Shown: positions 11,101 to 23,400, counted from the stretch's first letter. The stretch is DNA of 64,000 nt from Portulaca oleracea (GCA_029582165.1 CM055873.1:40718795-40782794), one strand, 5' to 3'. A program made the numbers and translations. Notes: generated from the sequence alone by a model not told the origin.

Positions 11101-12654
11101 ATAATAAATAATCTGCATTCAAATCTCCAGGGTTATATACATGTCACTTATCATACATATATCCTTGTAGGGCATTGACATTCATTTTGCATCGTACTCT
11201 TGCTGGAATTGGTTTCCTGATGTCGTAGTTTCTCCTTAAACCATAAATATGCTGTCTAAATATGAAAACAACTTGATTTATATGTGATTGCTGCATACGA
11301 TGTGCCCTGGAGGTAGTTGAGTCGGTGTTTCTTCATCCAAAATTGTCTGTCTAATTCGTCCAACTGTAGTTGAACTGTCAATGAAAAAGGAGTATTTCTA
11401 AATTTGTAGCGGACAGGCTGGACTGCTAATTAATCCTCTAATTTCCTCCTAGTTGTATTACTTGTATAGTTGTATATAATAGCTTTCTTGGTGGATGTTT
11501 ATTAGTGATGCACCAGTAATGCCGAATATAAGCTGACCTTTCTCCACGTCTACGTCTGTTTACTCTCTTAAAACTTACTAGGCTCACATGGAAAGGGTCA
11601 ACTCTTGGATTAGTTCCTCGCCTTCTTTGTTTATGAAATTTTAGTGATGGACAATGTTCTCTCCTGTGGGTCCTTTTAGTGGCATAGCTGTGTTGAATTA
11701 AGGCTGGAGATTGCTAAACATCCAAAAAAAACGGAACCACCCAATGTGGATCTCGACAAAGTTGGATTTATCACTAAAAAATCCGCAAATGTATGAAAAA
11801 TGTTTTTGTGAATAATGATAACTCCTAAGGGGGAAGATTGCATAAATAAACCTTGACCTTCCTGACCTATATTGTGGACCCGTATATAGGTAGTGGTTAT
11901 AAATATATGCCACCCAAAAATTTGTTGGTGTTGAACTTGATCTGGTTGGAGTTCCCCCCCTACCTTTTCAATTTTTTCATTTATTTTGTTTTATAAGAAA
12001 AAAACCTGTGGTCCAGATGTTTGAGATTTATGTCTCTACGAGTCAGGGCGTTTATTTCTCCGAGCTAGAATATGCAGTGATGATTTACACGTCTGACAAG
12101 AAGCAGATAAAACGAGTAACTAGATTAAGAAAATCAGATTCTAGACATGGTCAGATTTGGAGATTGTGGCATGCATGACTGTCAGTCAGGAGTCAAAATC
12201 TAAGCTTTTGGGCTTAGTAGTTAAGATGACGAAAGCTGTGAATAATTAATTTAAGTTAACGAGACAGAACCAGTACATTAGTTTAAACTAGAGACAGTGT
12301 TAAAATAATCTGACAATTTGTTTGTTTGTTTGTGTTAATAAAATTGACAGGAGACCGTTCATCAGGCTTGGTGCAAACATGCCTGCACGAGCAGAGCGGG
12401 TATCAAGGATTGAATGGGAGGCTGGAAATGGAGCTCCACGAACTCCAAACGGGAACGGCCCTGGGGAAATATTCGACGTCATTCTTTATTTTGGAATCAT
12501 TGACATCCTCCAAGACTACGACATCAGCAAGAAACTCGAACATGCGTACAAGTCGTTGGCAGTGGACCCCACATCCATCTCAGCAGTGGACCCGAAACTC
12601 TACTCCAAAAGGTTCCGCGATTTCATGCACAGAGTCTTTGTGGAAGATGAGTAG
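8146..12654 (+). CDS. PIP5K: Phosphatidylinositol-4-phosphate 5-kinase with MORN repeats
   Basis: It phosphorylates PtdIns4P to PtdIns(4,5)P2 at membranes. Exons: 8146-9443, 9542-9706, 9844-10009, 10203-10313, 10415-10608, 10696-10814, 10944-11019, 12351-12654. All introns are GT-AG, and the joined frame is 810 aa. Residues about 110-285 hold eight MORN repeats (YTGTF, YEGEW, YEGEF, YRGVW, YDGEW, YIGQW, YEGSW, YAGNW). A serine-rich linker follows, and the kinase domain runs from about residue 433 to the end. Kinase marks are [37 protein letters not shown], the [11 protein letters not shown] metal-binding IID region, and an activation segment ending [13 protein letters not shown]. The residue before RFIVMGNLF is Thr where relatives usually have Val. 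The insert between GLHF and the final exon looks short for the family. The MORN sequence is most like the Arabidopsis PIP5K4/5/6 group from memory; the exact orthologue is not resolved. The start fits the family N-terminus, and a uORF abuts it. Confidence 0.95.
11020..12350 (+). other. Large intron 7 of the PIP5K gene
   Basis: This 1.33 kb intron separates the [17 protein letters not shown] exon 7 from the last kinase exon. It starts GTAAGT and ends TTGACAG. No gene or clear transposon terminus was found in it. Small open frames on both strands have no recognisable domain. Confidence 0.7.
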
Positions 12655-15594
12655 TCGAACAAAAGGGTTAATTAAAGTCGCACATGAAAAATCATTACTC
12701 ATCATCATCGTCGTCATCATCATCAACCATTGTTGATCGATTCCTGCACCTGTTGGTTTGCCGGACTCGGGGCTCTGACATTGTGATCTCTGGGAGCACC
12801 GAGCTCGAGCATCGACATGGGATCATGTATGGATCGACGATACGAGGCTTGTCGAAAAGGGTGGTTCTGTGGATGAGGGGCTGAATATTTTTGTGGTCAG
12901 CCTAGCCAGAAAAACAGCCAGCGGTGGTAGGAGTGGGGTTATAACACATTTTGTACATTGTAGGTAACACAACATCAGCAATTCAGCATCCATATGCATT
13001 GTGGGGGGGATCATTTTTGTATTTATTGTGTGGGTTATTGACATTTTTATTTATTATTTTTGAAAATTTTGATTTCTCATTTTGATTTTCCCTTCCCTGG
13101 ATTTGTTTACCAGGAAGTAGGAAATTGTTTCCTGGAAGTTAGGGATTGAGAGAAAAAGAAAGAGAAGAATTTGAAGATAACTGTACAGGTGAAAGCAGCA
13201 AAGGGGAGGGTTTGTATAACTGATTAGTGAAATGATTCTCTTTTGATATTATTATTTTTTTTGAATTTTATTTTGTGAAATGAGTAGTAATGGGAAATAT
13301 TTATTTAGATCTGTGTCTCTGTGCCTGTCTACCTCGCTCATATCTGTGCTGATAAATGATAATCAATTTTGTTTATTTATTTTAAAAAAAAAGGCGTGTA
13401 TGGACCAGTTTTATGTTTTATTAAAAATATGGTCGGATTGCTTTATATATTTATGGGGGGAGAGAGAGAGAGAGAGAGAGCAAGAGCGAGTTGGGTATGA
13501 AAAGAAGAGAAAAGAAGTGGGGGGGATGTTGGGTTGGGGTTGGCCCAATGACCCCTCCACCCTCTTCATGCATATACATAAATTGTCTCCCCCTCTTCTT
13601 GTGTTTGAAAGTAACCACTCACCACACTTTGGGATCGGAGATTTCCTCATCTTTATTCTTTCATTGTACTGCTACTATAATTCTTTTTTATTACCATTGC
13701 TTTTTCTCTCATGTGATAAATACAAGTTCAATTTTTATTTCGTGTTTTTAATATAATGTTAGTTGAGATTTGGAAATTTTTGGTCAGTTATCTTTTTTAC
13801 CTCTCATTTTTAAAATGACTCTTTCACTTATTTCTTGGTAATAAGGTGCCATGATAAAAAGTCCGGTTAATATGAAAACATCTGAAATTATTCTTTACTA
13901 TCTTTACTCAATTCTTGCTTCATTCATCAATACCTTCACTGCTTCATGTTTAATATGTTTTAAAGGACAGTCCGATGCATAAAGCGTCCCCGCAAACAGG
14001 GTTTGAAAGAGGGTTTCATCACAAAGATGTAATGTAGACAAACTTTACTTTATATTTATGTAAGAAACTGCTTCCAAAACTTGAACCTGTGGCGTCACTT
14101 GACTTTGGTTCCCAACCCTTGCCAAACAACCTGAACTCCTCATTCTCTAATCTGAATCTCCTTTTGTGGTCTGGGTTCAAATCCATGATGTAGCCTTTTG
14201 TAGATTTTCTTCTTTGCTACTGACACAACTCTCTTAACTATCTTTTCTTTTCTTTTTTTTTTGTGAATTATCTTATAAAACCATTACATAGTTTTTTTTT
14301 TTTCAAATAAACAAATTGACTGTTTCATGACAATGGTCAGCTTCTTTAATTTTTTACTACTCCTTGTTACCAATTATTATAGAGCTTCTTTTATATTTAT
14401 CACCCCTCATATATAAAATCCCCTGAAATCTCCTTGGTTGAGCTTTGAATACAATTTACCTTTTATTACAAAATAAATTCCCCCATCTGTCGGAATCAAT
14501 CTTTCCATGAACTTTTGTTCATGGGGGCAAAATTGTCTACATTAGGATCCCCAAACTTTACTCAAATGTGTCACGTAAGAGATTACTGCCGTTGTACTAA
14601 ATAAATCCCCCATTTCACTTAGTGTTCCCTATTACATCCTTAATTCCTCCTCATCCTTTGGATCTTATACATTTACAACAAGGAGATTACGCGACGTAAT
14701 CAACATTCACTTGATCAAGGTATATCAACTGCATTGCTAAAAACATCTTGGTTGCAATATATATATATATATATATATATAAAAAGGGTAGGTAGAGAAA
14801 TATTTAGTGATTAACAAATGTGAATGCGTGATATGATCAGTTGGTAGAAGCTAGAAATAAGACAATGTTTATGATAGGGATGAATCAGGAATGTATACAT
14901 AATACATGTCCTTGAATTCTTTCAGTATGTGTATATATCGCAATCAGAGTGGTGCATAATATTGGTGGTACGCGCGCAGTGGGATTAGGAGCACATGCGA
15001 TGGCACTGACCAAATTCGCAATGTTTGGCTACAAAAGTTGAATCAACCACGCTATTCCCTCATGCATGCAGATGCTTCTGCTCTTGTCTTATCTCCCTTT
15101 TCCATCTCTTTCATCTTTCTACATTTTCTTTTTTCTTTTTTTCTTTCTCATTATTTGTTGGAGATCCACATTCATCCGATAATATATAACCAGAGGAAAT
15201 AAGATAATTAATTTAAAATATATGTATTGAATAAATAAATAAATAAGAACAATATTCAGGGTAATTAGTCGATTCAATTACGTGAATGTTCCCTTTATTT
15301 ATTAAATTCAAAATAAATAAGGACAACATTCAGAGTAATAATGTGTTGTCATCAATCAAATACATTTGATCAAAGAAATTAATTTTAATTTTTCAACGAT
15401 GAGTTCTTTTCTTGGACAACATTATAAAGTAATTTTCCCTTTATTTATTAAATCAAATAGACACAAGCCAATTACCTATTGTTTTGTGGAGCAAAGTCAT
15501 GTCAAAATGCCAATTAAGTAACCACATATATAAGGAATAAAAGTGACACACCTGCCTATGTATTTTGAAGCAGTGGCATTGAAGAATAGTGTAA
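12655..15594. other. Intergenic region downstream of the PIP5K gene
   Basis: It holds the probable 3' UTR (from 12655), an AG repeat at 13461-13480 and a TA repeat at 14757-14780. The rest is AT-rich sequence with poly-T runs. Open frames across the AG repeat have no domain and are not called. No gene was seen. Confidence 0.6.
14757..14780. repeat. (AT)n microsatellite
   Basis: Twelve uninterrupted AT dinucleotides in intergenic DNA. Confidence 0.9.
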
Positions 15595-15951
15595 GACCAT
15601 CCGCAATGGCGAGTTTGAGACTGAAATAATGCTGATGTGGCGTGGGTGAAGACGAGAAAGACAGTGCAGCGGCGAGGACGAGTGTCGGTGGTGAGAAAAA
15701 CTTCGTCGCGCTCGCGCGCGAGGCGAGGCAGATTCTCGACATACTTTTTTATTTTTTTAAATTTTTGTTATAGTGTATTTAAACTATTAAATATGGGGCC
15801 TACACATTTTTTTTACTTTATTTTAATCAAACTCACACTCACTATTGGAAAGCAAGTTAATATGGAGAGTCTAACTCTAACTTTTTTGGTGGGCCATACT
15901 GCTTCCACCTCATCCCTTGAGTATAACTTATGCTCACCATTGCGGGTGCTC
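15595..15951. mobile_element. PIF/Harbinger MITE (GC-rich core)
   Basis: The ends GACCATCCGCAATGG and CCATTGCGGGTGCTC are inverted repeats flanked by TAA on both sides (15592-15594 and 15952-15954). The left half contains a GC-rich patch with CGCGCTCGCGCGCGAGGCGA, unlike its AT-rich surroundings. No transposase is present. Confidence 0.8.
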
Positions 15952-15959
15952 TAATTTAA

Positions 15960-16178
15960 GACCCTATTTTTTTGTTAGGTTGTATATAACTCTCTCAATT
16001 TATCTAAATTTATCCAAATCTAACACAATTCTCAAAAAAAACCATCCACTCTAAAAACACAATTTCCAAAAAAAACATCATAAGTTATCCTAACTAATCT
16101 TAACTTATCCTAATTTATCTTAATTTATCCTAACTTATTCATCCAAATCTAAAAATAACATAATCAAAGAATAGGGTA
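15960..16178. mobile_element. PIF/Harbinger-like MITE
   Basis: The left end GACCCTATTTTTTTG and the right end (reverse complement TACCCTATTCTTTG) are inverted. TAA lies on both sides (15957-15959 and 16179-16181). The interior holds repeated CTAACTTATCC-type words. It sits 8 bp from the previous MITE. Confidence 0.65.
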
Positions 16179-17616
16179 TAAGGATGATGTAGGCAACCTT
16201 GACATTTAGCACGGTTGTTTCATTTAATTGCTCTTTTTTATAACAACTTAAAATGTCAGTTTTTAGGAAATAAATTTTCATTCTAATTTTTGTGGAGGCT
16301 CTCCTCTAGCCTCTCTAGAGAGTTTAAAGTTAGTTTCTAGTTTTTATTTTCCTTCTTCCAAAATAAATTTGGTTAAAATTTCTTTTTGCAGAAGTTTCTT
16401 CAATTTTGCTTTCAACTTCAATCAAGACTATGTTTTGTATCCCTTTCTCGTTACTTTTGTGTTCTATTTTTGCTTATTAGATTTGTTCCATCTTTGTTTA
16501 AATATCATTCTTATGTTTTTTTTTTTTGACCAAATTCTTATGTTAAATAGTTCTTGATTTCGGGTTGTGATTGGTTTTTTGATGATTAGTTGATTTTTTC
16601 TAGCCTAGCCTAACCTATCCAAACTCTTACTTTTAGTTTGAGGTTTTCTCTAACCTCCACCGCGTGTTCAATGAGATGCTCGAGATAGCTTTATCTGTAT
16701 TCTTTAGCAGTTGATTTATGCTGAGAGGTGATATAATTTTGCTTGCATGGATAAAGGGAATGGTTAGAGTTTTTGACATGAGAATAGTCAAATTTTAACT
16801 AGGTCTAGCTAGGGTTGCTATTCTTGTAGTTAATTAGACCAAATGAGAATATTATGATCAAAATAATTAAACTAGCCATTGATCCTCAAGAGAGGGCTTT
16901 GGTAGGTTTCAATGGTGCAACTGATCACTTATAATTACTTGTATAGAATTGGTCGTTTAGGTCATTTAGATTGATTAATTCGTTCAATATTGATATCGCA
17001 ATCAGTGATCAGAGGAGTTGCTGGAAGGGGCGGGAGATTTAGAGAAAAAGAGTGTTGGGGGGCCATGTTTTGGGACTGTTTTGACATCCAACGTGAACAA
17101 ACAATAAAATCTTGGTCAAGCATAAGTCCAAATCCTAGTCAACAAACCATCGAGTCACAATCTGAAAATTCGGTGATAGTCCAAAAAAATACAAGAGTTT
17201 TTTATTTGTAAGGGAGAACGTAAAATTATGAGGACCATGATTGTCCAAAAAAAATACAAGAGTTTACACTAACGTGTAAACGAATGCACAAAATAGTTGT
17301 CCACCTTCATCCTCATTCCCGACTGAAGAAAAAGTGCACACCCATAGCATACATAACAGTGATAATACCATCCCAACATAGACTACATAGTCAACAACTC
17401 AACACATTACATATTACTTGTTATACTGCACCATATTTGCATATCCAAAAACCTGCTAAATCTGGATGGGAGGGACTGAAACTAACAATCTAATTAAAGC
17501 TTACATGATTTTCATCCCTAGGCATATAGGGCAAAATTTCCTAGGGGGTAAAAAGCAACTTGGTTTAACAAGGAAATTAAATTAAGACAAGTGTTACCAA
17601 AGATCGAGCTTGATCT
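16179..17616. other. Intergenic, no gene seen
   Basis: AT-rich sequence between the MITE pair and the first B3 gene. The last few hundred bases before 17617 are probably the 3' UTR of that minus-strand gene. GTCCAAAAAAAATACAAGAG is repeated at about 17180 and 17243. Confidence 0.5.
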
Positions 17617-19135
17617 TCAGGTAGCTGCAGAAGGAGCAACAGGAGTAGGACTTGGACTAGGAGGAACAGGCTCTGGCACAACCCTGAATATTTCAACATC
17701 AAACACAACGTCCGGATCGTCTTTGTGGGAAGCAAGCTTGAAGAGGCATGCGTCCGATTCTTCTAACAGGTTGTCAAGTGCAAACTTCTTCCATCCTTTA
17801 GTGAAGCCTCCCCCTCTGTCACCGGCATGGTAAAAGAAGACCAACCATTTCTTCTCCCCCATGCGAAGCACTGCTTCGCGGTTCCGATGAAGCAGATGCG
17901 TGTTCATCCAGCTCACTGGGAAGTGCTGCACCAGATAACAGCAATTTTTACATAGTAGTAAATACCTACTGCCATTATGAGCAAGAAAGAGGGAGTAAAT
18001 GGGAGGGAACTAACTGACCAGGTAAAACCTTTTATGAACATTATTGGGTTTCATCACAGCAAGGAAGCTATTTTCAGTCACTCGTTCGAGTCCCCTTATC
18101 TTCGCATTCTCTATCTCTGCTGCTGTCACTGGCCTTCTGTTGGATTTATACTCCTTGAAATACTGCTCTGCAGAATCTACTCCCAGATGAACACACTAGG
18201 GTTAAAGTTTAATGAGGAATTCAGTAACTAGGAAACATCATGGTTGTATCTTCTACATGGAAATTCAATAAGTATGATGTTTTACTAGATCTTAACGGCA
18301 GAGGGGCTTTGATAATGTTATGGATCATCAATGATTTAGTGACTTCATTAACTAAGCTAAGCCAATACCAGAGATGACCCAACATTGGCAAAGCTAGCTA
18401 ATATTGTCTACACATTCACCAAGTAATTAACCAAGTAATTAAGTATCCAGTTTCGACTTGATTGAAAATTTACCCAAAACGAGTCCAACTCAATCTACAT
18501 CACAATCTGATAAAAGGGGGAAAAAAGGAAATGTTTACCTCTTCGATACACCCGTTTTCGTGAAGACACCTGTTTCTTTGATGTAGTTTTCTTCTCAGTA
18601 GATACATGAGAATGGGGTGTCTGTACAACTTCACCTCCATTGTCCAAAGTATTTTGCTCTTTCTCTAAAACATGAGTTTGCTCCTCGGATGCTCCATTTT
18701 CTTCTGGTTCCGTTTCTAGCCCATTAATAGGAGGTCCATTTTCCACCAATGCTCCATTTTCTTGGGGGTCATCCACAGCTGTATCACGAACAGCTCCATT
18801 TTTGTCGGGCTCCTTTTCTGCGAAACCATGTATACACAAGACAGTAACTTTTCACAGTGCATATTTTAGTTGGTAGAAAAATACATTTCAAGATTCTTAC
18901 CAGATTGTGCCTTGGAGTTGCTCAGAGATTCGCAAGGTGTGGCATTCATAGGCTTACCACGACCTCTAGGAGTTTGAGTACAGGACGCACCCACCCTCTT
19001 AGGTTTACCCCGACCTCTAGGAGTCGAAGTATACACAACTTTCTTAGGAGTTTGAGGGCTCTTTCTTATCCCCGATCCTGGAGCATTATCCTTCTTAGAC
19101 TTCTTGAGTATCACAAACTCAGGGTCATCATGATT

Positions 19136-19172
<37 letters not shown>

Positions 19173-20377
19173 CTCCCTTCATCTTCAATGGTTTCCATGC
19201 GGAAACCCTCGGTGACTCTCCTCTTTCTCTCATTTTCACTCACATGTCTACACTGCTTTACAAAGTAGCTGGCTTCCTTCTCACAGAAACTCTCTTGGTC
19301 CAAAATCAGGACATCAAAACTCGAGTTCATCCTATACTTGAACATCAAAAGGTTGTGTTCCTTGAGATCATAAGCTTTCACAAATTCTTTCCATCCATCT
19401 CCAACAAACTCAACATTGCTCGTTTTGTTGAGCTCGACGTCCCACACAGTAGCACTCGGGCCTATGAGTGACACTTTCTTAGGCAACTTGGCCATCATGT
19501 TTTCAGCAAATTTTGTGGGAAGCACCTGAATGTTCATAACCCATGCCAGATTGAGCATTGCAAGCAAAATAGCAAGGGGAAAAAATAGCAACCACTAAGA
19601 TTGGTTTCTGGCTTTCTGCATGTCCATGATCATACTAAAAAATTGAAGCATGTTTCACTGGAGAAACCTTGGACCCATCAACAAAAAAAGCCATTTTATA
19701 TAGTAGCTGTAAATTTTATTCTAAACTAACAAACAAAAGGATACCCCAGATTCCAAACCTACTAATATTTAAGTAAATCACAAATGTCACCTAGCCAGAA
19801 CCCATTTCTGACATTGTGTGACCAATCTAGGGGTTTGGTTACAACTTACAAGGTAAGAATAAGCAGTTTGAACCATGATAAAGTTTGGTAAGCCGTAAGC
19901 CCACTGTTAATATGCAAATTTTTGCAGTCATTTTTCAGATCACACCAGCCAAAAAGGGTGAAATTCAGAAATCACACCAGAAAAAAGGGGGGTTATCTCA
20001 ATTGTTTGCACTGTTTATGCGTGATGGTGCTGTAATCATACAATTAAATTGGTGTGAAGAAGGATAAAACACGGCCAAAACCCTGGGTTTGCACCAGGAT
20101 AAAGCATGCATGTTATTGTTTGAGGATGAGTAACAAGCATAAAAAGTTAAGGAATATCAAGGATCACATTTGCACATACAACAAAAGGGCACCTTTTTGC
20201 AGACTAAACATAAACCAATTTAAGCAACAATTCTTAGAAATTGAGAGAGAGAGAACTGACAAGATGATGATGAAAGTCTTGAGGAAGGAAGAGAAAGAAA
20301 TGCATGGAACTGAAGTGTTTCCAGTACAAGTCCTCTTCCCATGTCCTGCACCTCTCACACTCCGAACTTTCCTCCAT
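17617..20377 (-). CDS. B3 domain protein, REM-like, tandem copy 1
   Basis: A predicted nuclear DNA-binding protein of the plant B3/REM type; target genes are unknown. Exons (minus strand): 20377-20261, 19525-18901, 18817-18539, 18176-18019, 17925-17617. All introns are GT-AG, and the frame closes at 495 aa. Exon 1 gives MEESSECERCRTWEEDLYWK, the Cys-x2-Cys/Trp-rich start typical of this subfamily. The first B3 domain spans about residues 25-125 (FAENMMAKLPKKVSLIGPSA, GWKEFVKAYDL, LLMFKYRMNSSFDVLI). An acidic middle has about 12 Asp in a row from an ATC repeat, TPRGRGKPK AT-hook-like motifs, and PEENGA-type motifs. The second B3 domain lies at about 375-480 (WLVFFYH, GWKKFALDNLLEESDACLFKL). 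Unlike copies 2 and 3 it has only one middle exon of the ENGA type. The start is set by agreement of exon 1 among the three copies. Confidence 0.88.
19135..19172 (-). repeat. Trinucleotide (ATC)n repeat coding poly-Asp
   Basis: About 12 ATC units lie inside exon 2 of B3 copy 1 and encode a run of Asp on the minus strand. Copies 2 and 3 have only short acidic patches there, so the tract expanded in this copy. Confidence 0.85.
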
Positions 20378-21012
20378 TTCTTTTACCAAACACCCAGAAA
20401 ACCCAGAAACTCAAACCTAGAAACCACAATTTCTTCAAGTGCCCGATAAACCCAGAAACTCAAAACTCAGAAACCAACAATATGAAGTCCAGAAGAGAGA
20501 GATTTGATGGGAGAGTAGAGAGTACAGAGTACAGAGTAGGGTCTAACTGGCTGTGGAATTTAAGGAGCCCATCTTTAATTGAGTGCAGCTACAAGAGGAT
20601 CACGTTCATGCTTAATAGCATTTCTTGTCAATCGCAATGAACTGTCAGAAAAAAAAAGCCGCCAAATTTGAGTGTTTGCTCTTTGTGTATGCTGTATTGG
20701 AACTACCAACTGCCTCGATACTCACTCACTTTTGTTTTGATTTGTTTGGAGCTCATAATTTTTAGAAACAATTGCTTTGTTTGGACATTCAGATACAATT
20801 GAAGATTCCACGGACTGCTGCTCTTTCAATATTTTTCAAAGTATTGTGTCCCCCTGCTTGTAAATATTTAGATTCATGTTAAATTTGGGTTGTACAAACC
20901 ATTCCATGTTAATTTTTGTAAAGAATTAGTGTCCTTTACCCGATTCTTTGAGTGAAATCAGGTCGAACAATTCAGATATATTTATATTCGGGTTAAAGTC
21001 AGGTTTGAAATA
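20378..21012. other. Upstream region of B3 copy 1
   Basis: It should contain the promoter and 5' UTR of B3 copy 1. The first 150 bp upstream of the start are A-rich, with repeated CCAGAAACTCAAA words (about 20395-20480). No clear TATA box and no other gene were recognised. Confidence 0.4.
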
Positions 21013-21693
21013 CAACCTTCATCTCAAAATGTTTGTCCTTTCACTCCTTTTACTAAATTTTGATTATTAATTACTCACAAATAGACCTATTCAATGGGCT
21101 GAGACCCGCCCGGCCCGCGTCGACCCGGCCCGAAAAATGAGGGTCAAGGTCACAAGTTTAGAAGGTGGCCAGGCCCGGCCCGAAAATGTCGGGGCCCCGA
21201 AATATGGTCAGGCCGAGGGTTGGTGACCCGGCCCAGCCCGCGCGACCCGACTAAATACAATTATTTTAAAAAAAATTCTTAGATTAAATTTAAGTTTTTT
21301 TTTGACCCGACCCGACCCGGCCTGACTAAATACATAAATAAAATGCATAAATTTTAGGCTTTTTTGATAAAAAAATTTCATTTTATATATTTGTTGGCCC
21401 GTTGACCCAGCCGGTGGCCCGTAGGGTCCGGGCTCCGGCCGAAGGTACTTTGGCGCGAAGGTCGGGCTCGGGCCGACGGGTAAAAAACTTTCGACCCGTG
21501 ACCCGGCCCGACCCGACCTTTGAACAGGTCTACTCACAAATTATAATGAGTTACAATATAAAATTACCGTCATTAGAAAGATAACTTACTAAAAATTACA
21601 ATAGTGGTAATTTCATATTGTAACTCATTATAATTTGTGAGTTATCAACGGTCAAAATTTAGTCAATGGACAAACATTTTGGAACGGAGATAG
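21013..21693. mobile_element. Stowaway-like MITE interrupted by a nested MITE
   Basis: The left end CAACCTTCATCTCAAAATG and the right end (reverse complement CTATCTCCGTTCCAAAATG) are inverted and continue into TTTGTCC. TA flanks both sides. The arms also pair internally around TTATAATGAGTTACAATAT. A second MITE (21082-21532) is inserted in the left arm. Confidence 0.65.
21082..21532. mobile_element. hAT-like MITE, GC-rich, nested in a Stowaway-like element
   Basis: A perfect 8-bp target duplication, CTCACAAA (21074-21081 and 21533-21540), flanks ends TAGACCTATTCAATGG and CCTTTGAACAGGTCTA, which are imperfect inverted repeats. The interior is dominated by GACCCGGCCCG-type words on both arms and has no transposase. 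The 8-bp duplication assigns it to hAT. Confidence 0.82.
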
Positions 21694-22739
21694 TAATAGG
21701 GAAAAAAAGGATATATTATGTTCAGATATTCAATCAGATCGATCAATATCAAAATTTAGATGAAAAATATGATTGTACGTGAGTTTTAAGGTCATACAAA
21801 TTTCAGTATTCGGTTCAGATAAAATTTCGACTTGCCAACTCTAATTATTTCCCAAATATACTATTTTATTTTGGTGAATTATTAGCCACTTTCACTCCAA
21901 CTTAATTTACTCACCTCGTCACGTTTTTTTACAGTCTTTTGAAATCAATACCTTCCAACAACATTTTTTATTAGGGTACATGCAAATAAGTTGTAGGCAC
22001 TCTGCTTCTTTCTTTCTCTCTTTCTGAGTACGTAGTACGAGAAACAACGTCAAGTCTTCGTATCCACCTACCACCATTCAGCTATTGTAACACCCAACCT
22101 CTATTTGCCATCTTCGGTGTCGATGCTAGCCGGTTAAGGCTGTTGCCGACACCACTGTGTCCCGATCCATCCTTCTATGTTCTTTGTTGTCTGTTTTAAC
22201 TAGATTATAGGTAGTATTCTCCCACTATAGGTTGTTCATGGGTGTGGGATACAAATCCAAGTACAACAGCAGAGCGATTTGCAGCGACAGTTCGGACAGT
22301 CGGAGCAGGCAACAATAGCTAGTCAATAACATTGAGAATTAAAAGAGGCCATTGCTAGGAAGGGGGGTCGATCACAATAGCTAGTCAACGATACTGAGAA
22401 TTAGGCGATTTCAAAATTAAAATTTTCTTATTTAATTAATCTCTTTTTAGCCTAATACCTTAATTAATTTTGTTCCTCAATGAGGTTTAACTTTTCCTAG
22501 GTGATGGATAATTTAAAGGCTGATCTCCCTTTATTTTCTTTGTTTTTCAACGCAAATTGTTGGTGGTCTTTTTTTCTTTTTTTTTTTTTTGCAATTCTTG
22601 TTATTGGAGTGTTAAAGGGGTCTTGGTAGTGGAGTAAAAAGCTAGAGATGGACTTCTTATTGATGGTATATTTCTTTTTTTAATTTTTCAATTTTGAATT
22701 TTTTTTTTGAAACATGACAACCATTACACATCAATAAAA
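21694..22739. other. Intergenic, no gene seen
   Basis: AT-rich sequence. TGTAACACCC at about 22086 resembles an LTR start but has no matching end and no 5S-like segment. Two CACAATAGCTAGTCAA-type repeats lie near 22313 and 22371. Confidence 0.45.
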
Positions 22740-22744
22740 GCAGA

Positions 22745-23400
22745 AAAACAGAGTTCCTAATCAGAAGGGAATAGCCCGCTTCCTAGAAGTTGTAGCTAGG
22801 ATGTGGGCCTCCTTTATTGAAGTACGGGGGACCTTTTGTAAGCAAACATATGAAAATCTTAAAAGCAACGTCCTACACTTGGCAAGGATGTGGTGGCATT
22901 CAGCAGCCGGTCTTGAAGTTCCTAGAAAAAATTGAACAACCCGAGCAAAATCGGTATGAATCTTGTTCATATCCAATTGCCTTGTTCGTGCCTGCAGTAG
23001 AACATGCTCCACTGCCATAAGCTCAAATTGATCTATACAATGACCGAGCAAATGAGCACTACCATGATCTACTCGTTGTGACCCATTAGATAGGACCCAA
23101 CCCACTCGTCCATGGAGCGTCTTAGAGCACCACGCGCCATCACACATAAACAACCATGTCGTCGCCACCAAGGTTCCAAACAAAATTGATCAATACCCCG
23201 TTGCTCAGAGTACCCCGGTCACTGCTGCTGTAATTTTTCAAGATCCTACCGCACCCAGGAGAGGAGTCCCGGTGGTAAAAACAAAAAAAACCTTCGTAGC
23301 TTGCATCATTTCGGGTCAACCATAGATGCCAAATTATAGCCATGTATAGAGCACACATTTCCCTGGAAGTTGCACCCTGCTTAGTCAATAGGAGGATCCA
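22745..23400 (-). pseudogene. LINE RNase H-like remnant
   Basis: On the minus strand, ALYMAIIWHLWLTRNDASYEG (upstream) is followed after a frameshift near 23160 by FMCDGAW, HGRVGWVL, QFELMAVEHVLLQAR, IHTDFARVV and IKEAHILATTSRK. This is the order seen in the C-terminal part of plant LINE ORF2. It resembles the 6470-7320 remnant but is a different copy on the opposite strand. It lacks the reverse transcriptase and is broken. Confidence 0.65.

Noticed and set aside
13280..13756. 158-codon frame downstream of the PIP5K gene
   Set aside because: It runs through an AG microsatellite and T-rich DNA; the protein is low-complexity and has no recognisable domain.
14150..14200. tRNA T-loop-like GGGTTCAAATCC
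   Set aside because: No matching acceptor stem, D-loop or anticodon arm could be drawn around it.
18857..19471. 204-codon plus-strand frame over B3 copy 1
   Set aside because: It is antisense to the well-supported B3 exon 2 and contains a poly-Ile run from the ATC repeat.
22086..22340. Second Cassandra-like LTR starting TGTAACACCC
   Set aside because: No matching GGCGTTACA end and no 5S-like segment in the following 300 bp.
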